Source of the DNA: Lachnospiraceae bacterium OM04-12BH
GTDB lineage: Bacteria > Bacillota > Clostridia > Lachnospirales > Lachnospiraceae
Length of the DNA stretch: 64,000 bases
Assembly: GCA_003490145.1 (NCBI GenBank)
Contig: QULQ01000003.1
Span: 250,140-314,139, forward strand
Direction of reading: 5' to 3'
This document shows, in pieces, positions 26,780-34,416 of the stretch. The notes below the pieces were generated by a model. The model was given only the letters and a program-made list of their open reading frames with translations, ran no database searches and was not told the DNA's origin. How positions within the stretch are numbered: the first letter of the stretch is position 1; the number at the start of each line of letters is the position of its first letter. The position numbers were made by a program, and so were the translations under genes.

Positions 26780-26823
26780 GGCTACCTTAACCCACTGGCT
26801 TTAGACGGTGGGTTAAGGTAGCC
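26780..26823. repeat. Perfect 16-bp hairpin at the left edge of the IS605 remnant
   Basis: GGCTACCTTAACCCAC (26780-26795) and GTGGGTTAAGGTAGCC (26808-26823) are perfect inverted repeats around a 12-base loop. The loop and inner stem (CCCACTGGCTTTAGAC) resemble the hairpin at the right end of the same element (CCCATTGGCTTAAGAC at 27203-27218). IS200/IS605 elements carry subterminal hairpins instead of terminal inverted repeats, so this is probably element-derived. Confidence 0.7.
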
Positions 26824-26865
26824 TAAAGTGGTGGCTTGTGCTATACTTGCGTTATGGGAACATGG

Positions 26866-27120
26866 TCTATAATTGATGTTTCATGGTATGAGCTGACAAG
26901 ACAGTTAGGGTATAAGGCAAAATGGAATGGCAGGAAATACATCAAAATAGATACATTTTATGCCAGCAGTCAAATATGTTCTGCTTGTGGGTATCAGAAT
27001 TCGGACACAAAAGATTTGTCGGTGAGGACATGGATATGTCCGAAATGTGGAGCGGAACATGACAGGGATATTAATGCTGCAAAAAATATACTGGCAGAAG
27101 GACTAAGGCAAATAGCATAA
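26866..27120 (+). pseudogene. tnpB: IS200/IS605 TnpB (OrfB), C-terminal remnant
   Basis: Only the last quarter of a TnpB protein remains (about 85 residues of an expected 370-400). It contains the conserved VSWYELTRQLGYKAKWNGR, the four-cysteine zinc ribbon CSACGYQ...CPKCG, and the final RuvC-like DRDINAAKNIL with its acidic residue. The upstream RuvC motifs and N-terminal domain are absent, and the sequence loses similarity before about 26866, so an internal deletion has joined the 5' flank to the 3' end. An in-frame ATG at 26836 exists but a nuclease without its other RuvC acids would be inactive. Confidence 0.85.
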
Positions 27121-27232
27121 GAAAAAATAATAAATAGGGCAGGGACTGCCCGAATTAACGCCTGTGGAGATAGTAGGTTACGAGGTCGATAGAAGCAGGA
27201 AGCCCATTGGCTTAAGACAATGGGTAGTTCAC
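27090..27232 (+). ncRNA. Probable right end / omega-RNA scaffold of the IS605 remnant
   Basis: The 3' end of tnpB and the adjoining 110 bases form the conserved IS605 right end: a structured segment around 27160-27200, then the hairpin CCCATTG (27203-27209) / CAATGGG (27218-27224), then TAGTTCAC. In this family the same region is transcribed as the TnpB guide (omega) RNA, with the guide read from the sequence after the element end. Here the scaffold seems intact although tnpB is not. Transcription is an inference. Confidence 0.55.
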
Positions 27233-27283
27233 TTTTATAAGTCAAAGAAAAAAGTTAATGAAGTTTGGATTAAAAAAATACTT

Positions 27284-27312
27284 TTGAGTTAAGTAAGATT
27301 ATACTTTATAAA
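27284..27312 (+). promoter_or_regulatory. Promoter of the GPH/MFS transporter gene
   Basis: TTGAGT (27284-27289) and TATAAA (27307-27312) are separated by 17 bases, 25 bases ahead of the start codon. Good sigma-A match. Confidence 0.65.
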
Positions 27313-27336
27313 AATATTATATAAGGGAGCCTGAAT

Positions 27337-28692
27337 ATGAAATTAAATTACAAAAGAACCGTACTCATTGGTCTTGCCTTTCTCTCCATCTGTGCCTTCT
27401 GGCAGATGTATGACAGCATTATCCCGCTGATCCTGCAGAATACCTTTGGCATAGGGGAGACACTGACAGGAGCCATCATGGCAGCAGACAATGTACTTGC
27501 CATTTTCCTTCTGCCTCTTTTCGGGGCACTGTCAGATAAGACAGATATAAGGTTTGGCAGGCGTATGCCGTTTATCGTGACAGGAACTGTGCTGGCAGTG
27601 ATCTTTTTAATGCTTCTGCCGATTGCAGATCGACAGGTCAATATAGTGCTGTTTATCGTTTCACTTTTTGCCCTGCTGGTTTCCATGGGATTATACAGAT
27701 CACCTGCAGTTGCACTGATGCCTGACCTGACACCCAATAAGCTGCGAAGCAAGGGCAATGCCATCATCAATCTGATGGGTGCCGTAGGCGGCGTTTACAC
27801 CCTGATCATGATCAAGCTTCTGGTAGGAAAAGGCGACAGACCGGACTATATGCCGCTGTTTGTCAGCGTGGCAGCACTGATGGTCATTTCCGTAGGAATT
27901 CTGGTGATCACGATCTCTGAGAAAAAGATCGAGGCAAAGGTCGCAGCCGAGATCAAAGCCTATGAGGACAGCACCGGGCTTAAGGTAGAGACTGAGGATA
28001 CGATCGAGGAAGAACAGCTCCTTGAAGCTGAGAAAAACAGCAGTGATGAAAATAAGGGAAAGACAGTGAAAATGCAGATGCCTCCGGAGGTAAAGCGCAG
28101 CATGGCATTTCTTCTGACTTCCATTTTCCTCTGGTTTACTGCCTACAATGCCGTAACAACAGCCTTTTCCCGTTATACGAAGGTAGTATGGCACCTGGAA
28201 GGAGGCGGCTTTGCTGACTGTCTTATGGTAGCTACGGTGGCAGCGATTTTAAGCTATGTGCCGATCGGAAATCTGGCGGGAAGGATTGGACGGAAGAAAA
28301 CCATTCTTGTAGGAATCGTACTGATGAGTATCTGTTATTTCGCTGCGATCTTTGTTGGTCAGTATCATGGACTGGTCAATGTGGCCTTCGCCGTGATCGG
28401 TATTGGCTGGGCAGCGATCAATGTCAATTCCTATCCCATGATCGTTGAGATGAGTAAAGGCAGTGATATCGGTAAATTTACCGGAACCTATTATACATTT
28501 TCCATGGCGGCACAGATCCTGACACCAATCCTTTCCGGATTCCTTCTGGAAAATGTTTCCTACAGGACACTGTTCCCTTATGCTTTTGTGTTCTCAGTGC
28601 TTGCTTTTATCACAATGACACAGGTGCGGCACGGGGATGCCAGACCTGATAAAAAGAAAAGTCTGCTTGAAAATTTTGACGTAGATGATTAA
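27337..28692 (+). CDS. MFS transporter, GPH/SLC45-like sugar carrier
   Basis: A 451-residue membrane protein with 12 predicted spans in two halves separated by a charged loop of about 65 residues (about 195-250, containing EEEQLLEAEKNSSDENKGK). The first half has the MFS loop motif GALSDKTDIRFGRRMPFI, close to the GPH/SLC45 pattern of glycoside:cation symporters, and the second half has NLAGRIGRKKTIL. The substrate is probably a sugar or glycoside. AAGGGAGC precedes the ATG. It has its own promoter and is followed after 79 bases by the glycerophosphodiesterase. Confidence 0.82.
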   Translation: MKLNYKRTVLIGLAFLSICAFWQMYDSIIPLILQNTFGIGETLTGAIMAADNVLAIFLLPLFGALSDKTDIRFGRRMPFIVTGTVLAVIFLMLLPIADRQVNIVLFIVSLFALLVSMGLYRSPAVALMPDLTPNKLRSKGNAIINLMGAVGGVYTLIMIKLLVGKGDRPDYMPLFVSVAALMVISVGILVITISEKKIEAKVAAEIKAYEDSTGLKVETEDTIEEEQLLEAEKNSSDENKGKTVKMQMPPEVKRSMAFLLTSIFLWFTAYNAVTTAFSRYTKVVWHLEGGGFADCLMVATVAAILSYVPIGNLAGRIGRKKTILVGIVLMSICYFAAIFVGQYHGLVNVAFAVIGIGWAAINVNSYPMIVEMSKGSDIGKFTGTYYTFSMAAQILTPILSGFLLENVSYRTLFPYAFVFSVLAFITMTQVRHGDARPDKKKSLLENFDVDD

Positions 28693-28771
28693 GATGGAGT
28701 CTGGGACGAAAGTCTTAAGACAGGAAAGGAAAAATCCAATTACAGTAAGATAACTGGACAGCATAAGAAGA

Positions 28772-29608
28772 ATGACAGCAATATACGTGATACTGATTGT
28801 GGCAGCCGTGCTGGTGCTGCTGTATTTCCTGATGATCATGCCAAGGCTCACAAGGCAGCAGGACTGGAAGCAATTCCCGAAGGTTTATTATGCGCACAGA
28901 GGACTGCATGACAATCATACAGATGCACCGGAAAATTCCATGGCAGCATTTAAAAAGGCTGTAGCAGCAGGATACGGGATCGAACTGGATGTGCAGCTTA
29001 CAAAGGACAGGATCCCGGTAGTATTTCATGATTTTACCCTTCAGAGGGCGACAGGAAAGCCGGGGAAGGTATGCGAATATACCTATGAAGAGCTGCAGGA
29101 ATTTCCACTGTTTGAAAGTGAAGAGAGGATCCCCAAATTTGAAAATGTACTGGCAGCAGTAAACGGAAGGGTGCCGCTGATCGTGGAGATCAAGCTGGAG
29201 TGGATGGATCTGATGGTCTGTACACTGACGAACCGGGCACTTGCGGATTATAAGGGCCTGTACTGTATCGAGTCCTTTAATCCACTGGCCCTGATGTGGT
29301 ACCGCCGTTACCGGAATGATGTACTGAGAGGCCAGCTTTCTGATGGCTTCCTGAAAACAGGAGAGTTTAAAGGACCATTATATTTTATCCTGCAGAATCT
29401 GCTCTTAAACTGGATGACTAGGCCTGACTTTGTAGCTTACGATCATAAATATGCAGATAACCTGTCAAGAAGGCTTTGCAGAAAGCTGTATCATAATATG
29501 GCTGTAGCATGGACGATCAAGAGCCAGAAGGAGCTGGAGGAAGCAGAGAAGAGCTTTGATATGTTCATTTTTGATTCCTTTATTCCAAGGAGAAAACGGC
29601 CCAAATGA
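28772..29608 (+). CDS. Membrane-anchored glycerophosphodiester phosphodiesterase
   Basis: A 278-residue enzyme that cleaves glycerophosphodiesters to glycerol 3-phosphate and an alcohol. One N-terminal membrane span (about residues 5-24) anchors it. The GDPD active site is complete: the catalytic histidine in YYAHRGLHDN, APENSMAAF, the metal ligands in GIELDVQLTKD, and the second catalytic histidine in VVFHDFTLQRATG. The domain ends with DFVAYDHKY and AWTIKSQKELEE. The start has only a weak ribosome site, so expression may rely on the upstream gene. Confidence 0.88.
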   Translation: MTAIYVILIVAAVLVLLYFLMIMPRLTRQQDWKQFPKVYYAHRGLHDNHTDAPENSMAAFKKAVAAGYGIELDVQLTKDRIPVVFHDFTLQRATGKPGKVCEYTYEELQEFPLFESEERIPKFENVLAAVNGRVPLIVEIKLEWMDLMVCTLTNRALADYKGLYCIESFNPLALMWYRRYRNDVLRGQLSDGFLKTGEFKGPLYFILQNLLLNWMTRPDFVAYDHKYADNLSRRLCRKLYHNMAVAWTIKSQKELEEAEKSFDMFIFDSFIPRRKRPK

Positions 29609-29699
29609 AAACAGGGTAAAGGCAGAGCAGAATTTTGACAGCATATGTCAGATTTGTGCAAATTTAATAAAAAAGAGTGCAAAACACCCTTTTCCATGG

Positions 29700-29763
29700 T
29701 ATAATTTACCTATCAATGCAGTCACTGGGGAGCTGCGTATATCCAGCAGCTCTGGTGAACTGT
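29700..29763 (+). promoter_or_regulatory. -10 box and leader hairpin ahead of ppdK
   Basis: TATAAT at 29700-29705 is a consensus -10; the -35 position (GTGCAA, 29677-29682) is weak. In the leader, GAGCTGC (29730-29736) pairs with GCAGCTC (29745-29751), with outer CACTGG / TGGTG pairing. No T-run follows, so this is not a terminator. It could stabilise the mRNA or control translation. Confidence 0.45.
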
Positions 29764-29790
29764 AAATATGGGTGATTAAGGGAGATTACT

Positions 29791-32412
29791 ATGGGAAAAT
29801 GGGTGTATTCTTTTGAAGAAGGGAACGCAGGCATGCGCAATCTTCTTGGAGGAAAAGGTGCTAATCTGGCAGAGATGACCAATCTTGGCCTGCCGATTCC
29901 GCAGGGCTTCACAGTGACGACAGAAGCCTGTACCGATTACTATGCCGGCGGCAGACAGATTTCTGATGAGGTCAGGGAACAGATCTTTGCCGCGCTGAGC
30001 GAGCTTGAGAAAAAGCAGGGAAAGAAATTCGGAGATACGGAGAATCCGCTGCTTGTATCTGTGCGTTCCGGTGCAAGAGCATCAATGCCTGGTATGATGG
30101 ACACGATCCTGAACCTTGGACTTACTGATGTGGCAGTAGAGGGCTTCGCAAAGAAAACAGGCAATCCCAGATTTGCCTATGATTCCTACCGCCGTTTTAT
30201 CCAGATGTTCTCAGATGTTGTTATGGAGATTCCAAAGTCCTATTTTGAGAGAATACTGGATGAGATCAAGGAGGCAAAGGGAGCTAAATTTGATACGGAT
30301 CTGACAGCAGAGGATTTAAAGCAGGTGATCGTCCGCTTTAAGACAGTCTATGAAGAAAAGATGGGCAAGGCATTTCCACAGGATCCGGGAGAGCAGCTCA
30401 TGGAGGCTGTAAAGGCTGTATTCCGTTCCTGGGATAATGAAAGAGCAATTGTTTACCGCAGAATGAACGATATTCCGGGAGACTGGGGTACTGCAGTCAA
30501 TGTACAGGCCATGGTATTCGGAAACATGGGCAATACCTCCGGAACCGGTGTTGCCTTTACCAGAAATCCTTCCACCGGTGAAAAGGGAATTTACGGCGAG
30601 TACCTGATCAATGCACAGGGAGAGGACGTTGTAGCCGGAATCAGAACACCGCAGCCGATCACAAGGCTGGAGCAGGATCTGCCGGAATGCTTTAAGCAGT
30701 TCATGGAGATCGCAAACAAGCTGGAAGACCACTACAGAGATATGCAGGATATGGAGTTTACCATCGAAGACGGCAGGCTGTTCTTCCTGCAGACAAGAAA
30801 TGGAAAGAGAACCGCACAGGCAGCACTTCAGATCGCCTGTGATCTGGTAGATGAAGGCAGGATATCACCTGAGGAAGCAGTTCTTCGAATTGAAGCGAAA
30901 TCACTGGATCAGCTTCTGCATCCTACCTTTGATGCAGAGGCACTGAAGAAGGGTACTGTGATCGGACAGGCGCTTCCCGCATCTCCCGGTGCGGCAGCAG
31001 GAAAGGTGTATTTCACAGCGGCCGAAGCCAAGGCAGCTCATGAAAAGGGAGAAAGAGTGGTACTGGTCCGTCTGGAAACCTCACCCGAAGATATCGAAGG
31101 AATGCATGCGTCAGAAGGTATCCTGACAGTCCGTGGCGGTATGACAAGCCATGCTGCCGTTGTAGCAAGAGGTATGGGAACCTGCTGTGTATCCGGCTGT
31201 GGTGATATCAGTATCAATGAAGAAGATAAGGTATTTGAACTGGGTGGACATACCTATCACGAAGGAGATTACATTTCCCTTGATGGTTCTACCGGTAAAA
31301 TCTATGACGGTGATATACAGACACGGGAAGCGTCTATCAGTGGCAATTTTGATCGCATGATGAAATGGGCAGATTCCTTCCGGAAGCTGCAGGTAAGAAC
31401 CAATGCAGATACACCGGCGGATGCTGCCAATGCAGTGAAGTATGGCGCAGAGGGTATCGGACTGTGCCGTACAGAGCATATGTTCTTTGAAGAGGACAGA
31501 ATTCCCAAGATCAGACAGATGATCCTGTCAAGAACCCTGCAGGAAAGAGAAAAGGCGTTAAATGAGCTGATTCCTTATCAGAAGGGAGATTTCAAGGGCT
31601 TATATGAAGCAATGGAAGGAAGACCGGTTACCATCCGTTTCCTGGATCCCCCGCTTCATGAGTTTGTTCCTACAGAACAGGATGATATTGATGATCTGGC
31701 AGTAAAGATGATGATGACTGCAGAAGAAGTACAGGAGATCTGTGATTCCCTGCATGAGTTTAACCCGATGATGGGACACAGAGGCTGCCGTCTCGCAGTA
31801 ACCTATCCGGAAATCGCAAGAATGCAGACAAGAGCGGTTATGGAGGCTGCAATCGAGGTCAGGGCAGAGAAAGGCTACGATATCGTACCTGAGATCATGA
31901 TCCCGCTGGTAGGTGACAAGAAGGAACTGAAATTTGTCAAGGATGTTGTGGTAGAAACCGCAGAGGCTGTGAAGATAGAGAAGAATTCCGATATCCAGTA
32001 TCACATCGGTACTATGATCGAGATTCCAAGAGCTGCACTCCTTGCCAATGAAATTGCAGAGGAGGCAGAGTTCTTCTCCTTTGGAACCAATGACCTGACA
32101 CAGATGACCTTTGGCTTCTCCAGAGATGATGCCGGCAAGTTCCTTGGTGATTATTATAAGAACAAGATTTATGAATCTGATCCTTTTGCAAGACTGGATC
32201 AGAAGGGGGTAGGACAGCTTGTTCAGATGGCAGCCGAGAAGGGCAGAAGTACCAGACCTGATATCAAGCTTGGTATCTGCGGTGAGCATGGTGGAGATCC
32301 TTCTTCCATCGAGTTCTGCCATAAGGTTGGACTTACCTATGTATCCTGTTCACCTTACCGTGTGCCGATAGCCAGACTTGCAGCGGCGCAGGCAGCTATT
32401 AAACAAAAGTAG
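29791..32412 (+). CDS. ppdK: Pyruvate, phosphate dikinase
   Basis: An 873-residue enzyme that interconverts pyruvate + ATP + Pi and PEP + AMP + PPi; in anaerobic gut clostridia it works in glycolysis and gluconeogenesis. All three domains are present: the N-terminal ATP-grasp region (LLGGKGANLAEMTNLGLPIPQGF, SVRSGARASMPGMMDT), the phosphohistidine domain with GGMTSHAAVVARGMG (catalytic His), and the PEP/pyruvate barrel ending with KLGICGEHGGDP (catalytic Cys). Length matches the family. AAGGGAGATTACT precedes the ATG, and a terminator follows. Confidence 0.97.
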   Translation: MGKWVYSFEEGNAGMRNLLGGKGANLAEMTNLGLPIPQGFTVTTEACTDYYAGGRQISDEVREQIFAALSELEKKQGKKFGDTENPLLVSVRSGARASMPGMMDTILNLGLTDVAVEGFAKKTGNPRFAYDSYRRFIQMFSDVVMEIPKSYFERILDEIKEAKGAKFDTDLTAEDLKQVIVRFKTVYEEKMGKAFPQDPGEQLMEAVKAVFRSWDNERAIVYRRMNDIPGDWGTAVNVQAMVFGNMGNTSGTGVAFTRNPSTGEKGIYGEYLINAQGEDVVAGIRTPQPITRLEQDLPECFKQFMEIANKLEDHYRDMQDMEFTIEDGRLFFLQTRNGKRTAQAALQIACDLVDEGRISPEEAVLRIEAKSLDQLLHPTFDAEALKKGTVIGQALPASPGAAAGKVYFTAAEAKAAHEKGERVVLVRLETSPEDIEGMHASEGILTVRGGMTSHAAVVARGMGTCCVSGCGDISINEEDKVFELGGHTYHEGDYISLDGSTGKIYDGDIQTREASISGNFDRMMKWADSFRKLQVRTNADTPADAANAVKYGAEGIGLCRTEHMFFEEDRIPKIRQMILSRTLQEREKALNELIPYQKGDFKGLYEAMEGRPVTIRFLDPPLHEFVPTEQDDIDDLAVKMMMTAEEVQEICDSLHEFNPMMGHRGCRLAVTYPEIARMQTRAVMEAAIEVRAEKGYDIVPEIMIPLVGDKKELKFVKDVVVETAEAVKIEKNSDIQYHIGTMIEIPRAALLANEIAEEAEFFSFGTNDLTQMTFGFSRDDAGKFLGDYYKNKIYESDPFARLDQKGVGQLVQMAAEKGRSTRPDIKLGICGEHGGDPSSIEFCHKVGLTYVSCSPYRVPIARLAAAQAAIKQK

Positions 32413-32455
32413 GCTATCGTCCCGTCAGTGGAAAACTGAACAGACCTATCGTATG

Positions 32456-32490
32456 TACGGTGAGGATGCTCGTCATCCTCACCGTATTCT
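32456..32490 (+). terminator. Terminator of ppdK
   Basis: TACGGTGAGGATG (32456-32468) pairs perfectly with CATCCTCACCGTA (32474-32486), followed by TTCTTATTATTT. It also marks the right edge of the conserved core region. Confidence 0.8.
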
Positions 32491-32533
32491 TATTATTTGC
32501 ATATACTTTGACTATTTTATATGCAGAAAGCGT

Positions 32534-32650
32534 TTAATAGTCCTTGCTCAGCAGAAAATCCGCCAGATGCACGATCTTGACACCGTTGATGTTGCCTGCG
32601 GCCAGTTCGTCCATCGTCACCACATATTTCGGGTAATGGTCAGACAAAAA
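32534..32650 (-). pseudogene. C-terminal scrap of a predicted AAA+ ATPase (DUF4143 type)
   Basis: Read on the minus strand, the last 37 residues are DHYPKYVVTMDEL...GNINGVKIVHLADFLLSKDY and a stop. This is the recurrent C-terminus of archaeal-type AAA ATPases with a DUF4143 tail. No upstream ATPase domain is present; similarity ends near 32650. It is a remnant of a deleted gene. Confidence 0.7.
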
Positions 32651-32682
32651 TCCATAAAAAGATAGATGGTCAGCTTTTACAG

Positions 32683-33081
32683 ATGAATAAGAAGTTTAGT
32701 AATCTCAAGATGAAACAGAAGGATAAGATTACAGGCTGGGTGTATGAAGAATACAAAAAATATGTAACAGAACATGAAAAAGCACCCGATTCATTAGCTG
32801 ATGAACAGATTGTTGAAGCTGTACTTGATAAGATAAATGAGGCACAAATCTGGATACCAGATGGAGAGATATACGATTATTATCGGAGAAAGAAACCACA
32901 ACTTCAGAAGAGTCTTGATAATGAAAAGTTGATTGAGTTTAAATCATATGTCAGCTTTTATAAGAGCATTGTTGATCAGGACAGGGCATCCGTTGTTATA
33001 TGCAATCTCAAACATGAGATTGGTTTCTTAAAGCCGGTGCAGGTTGAGACATCATTCATTATAGAAATTACACTTTGCTGA
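32683..33081 (+). pseudogene. Chimeric ORF: unknown small protein joined to a PAS-domain fragment
   Basis: An open frame of 132 codons made of two unrelated parts. Residues 1-84 (MKQKDKITGWVYEEYKKY..., then EAQIWIPDGEIYDYYRRKK) resemble a small helical protein of unknown function often seen in clostridia. From about residue 81 it reads EKLIEFKSYVSFYKS and IVDQDRASVVICNLKHEI, the start of a sensory PAS protein, but it breaks off before the core of the PAS fold and ends in unrelated residues. The junction lies near base 32925. It is probably debris from two deletions; a product may still be made but I would not assign a function. Confidence 0.6.
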
Positions 33082-33281
33082 GTTACATTAGAAAGGTTCG
33101 GATAATTTTTCAATGGGTCAGTACAGAATACAGGCATAAATTCTTTAATGGGATTTACCAATAGAAAAGGTCAGCAAGAAGGGTACAGGATGAATGGTGC
33201 GAACTTCGGCACATCGGAACTCATTTGTCCTACAGATACAATCATCAATGGTTTTCATTTCCCTTATCCGTTGAATGGTAC

Positions 33282-33338
33282 AACAGAAGGAATGCACAGA
33301 GAATGGAGGATGCGTTTTATAACAGGGAAAATGAAGAA
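33282..33338 (+). pseudogene. Integrase C-terminal scrap
   Basis: The frame reads RRNAQRMEDAFYNRENEE, nearly the same as RRKNAELMENAFYNKEN in the complete tyrosine integrase at 52368-53764. Only about 19 codons survive, fused directly to the broken toxin gene that follows. Confidence 0.65.
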
Positions 33339-34147
33339 CTGATTGCCATTGTAGCAGATTATATAGGAGTTCCTGCTGATGCGGTTCGCAGGGATTACTA
33401 TATTGTTCAAATGATGCAAAACCTTCAAAACAGCGAATACGCCGAAGTTTGTGTGTTTAAGGGAGGAACTTCTCTCAGCAAATGTTATCCAGGATCTATC
33501 AATCGTTTTTCCGAAGATATTGATCTGACATTCATACCTGTAGAAGATATGACTAATAAGAAATACAGCAAGGCTTTGAAACGAGTTGAAGATACTATCT
33601 CAGCCGGTTTTTTGATGGAGAAAATTGAAGATGAACGTAATGACCGAAACAAAAGTGCATTTGTTTGGCCCGAAAATGAAAGCAAGGAAACCTGCCGGGT
33701 AAAACTGGAGATTGGTTCCAGTGTAAGACCGGATCCTTTTTCAAAGAGAAGCATGAAAACTTATATTCAGGAATATCTCGAAGAGAAAGGCATGCAATCT
33801 GCGGAACTCTTCCAAGAAAAGTGCGTCACATATATGATGTTACGGTACTTTTGGATCGCAGTGACATTCAGGATTTCCTGAATAATACCGAACGGCTGAA
33901 GCAGCTTCTAAAGCTCACAAAAGAAACGGACAGCTTCTATCTTCAGAAACGTAATATTTCTGAAGATTATGATCCGTTGCGGGCATATGCCTTTGAAAAC
34001 TGGAAACAGTATTTCAACGATGAAATTCGTGGAAGATATGAAACTCTTCATGAAGATCTGCTCTACACATCCAATCGGCAGAGCTTTGAAAAAGCAATTC
34101 AGACATTTGAATTTATCAGTCACCTGTTTGCTTCCATAGGTGAATAG
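33339..34147 (+). pseudogene. AbiEii-type nucleotidyltransferase toxin, disrupted
   Basis: The first part (33339-33813) carries the AbiEii/MenT-like nucleotidyltransferase core: KGGTSLSKCYPGSINRFSED with the metal Asp pair in EDIDLTF. The second part (from about 33814, in a different frame) reads KVRHIYDVTVLLDR and continues to a normal end at 34147. The segment between EYLEEKGMQ and KVRHIYD seems too short by about 20-30 residues, so a small deletion with a frameshift broke the gene. The partner AbiEi antitoxin gene is absent. The N-terminus is replaced by the integrase scrap. Confidence 0.75.
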
Positions 34148-34166
34148 GTTATTAAAAATCTACAAT

Positions 34167-34203
34167 AAAAAGCCAGATACTGAAAAGCAGTGTCTGGCTT
34201 TTT
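34167..34203. terminator. Bidirectional terminator hairpin
   Basis: AAAAAGCCAGATACTG (34167-34182) pairs with CAGTGTCTGGCTTTTT (34188-34203), with one mismatch-type G-U pair. It serves the broken toxin gene on the plus strand and perhaps the histidine kinase gene on the minus strand. Confidence 0.75.
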
Positions 34204-34204
34204 C

Positions 34205-34300
34205 CTTGGTTCTCCTATCGGAGACAGCCACCTGCGTGATCAAATGCAGAAGGTTATTGATGAACAGGGACTGCCTGATGTGGTATTTCATGTTTTATTC
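34205..34300 (+). pseudogene. Integrase central scrap
   Basis: The frame reads GSPIGDSHLRDQMQKVIDEQ then GLPDVVFHVLF. The intact integrase near 53356-53440 has GLPIGDSYLRTKMQDIIDEL then GLPDVVFHSLRH. Similarity stops exactly before the catalytic HxLRH box. It lies downstream of the C-terminal scrap, so the two pieces are out of order. Confidence 0.7.
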
Positions 34301-34416
34301 TGCTTTGGATATACTAATATTGGAATAGAAAAGTGCGAAAGGTTGCAAAAATCTATTTCAAAGTCCATCCATCAGGTCTTGCCTATGTTATCTGAATGCG
34401 CCTCAAAAAACAGTTT

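Noticed and set aside
26836..27120. Treating the tnpB remnant as an intact small gene
   Set aside because: It contains only the zinc ribbon and last RuvC acid of a protein four times longer; the first 10 codons do not match the family.
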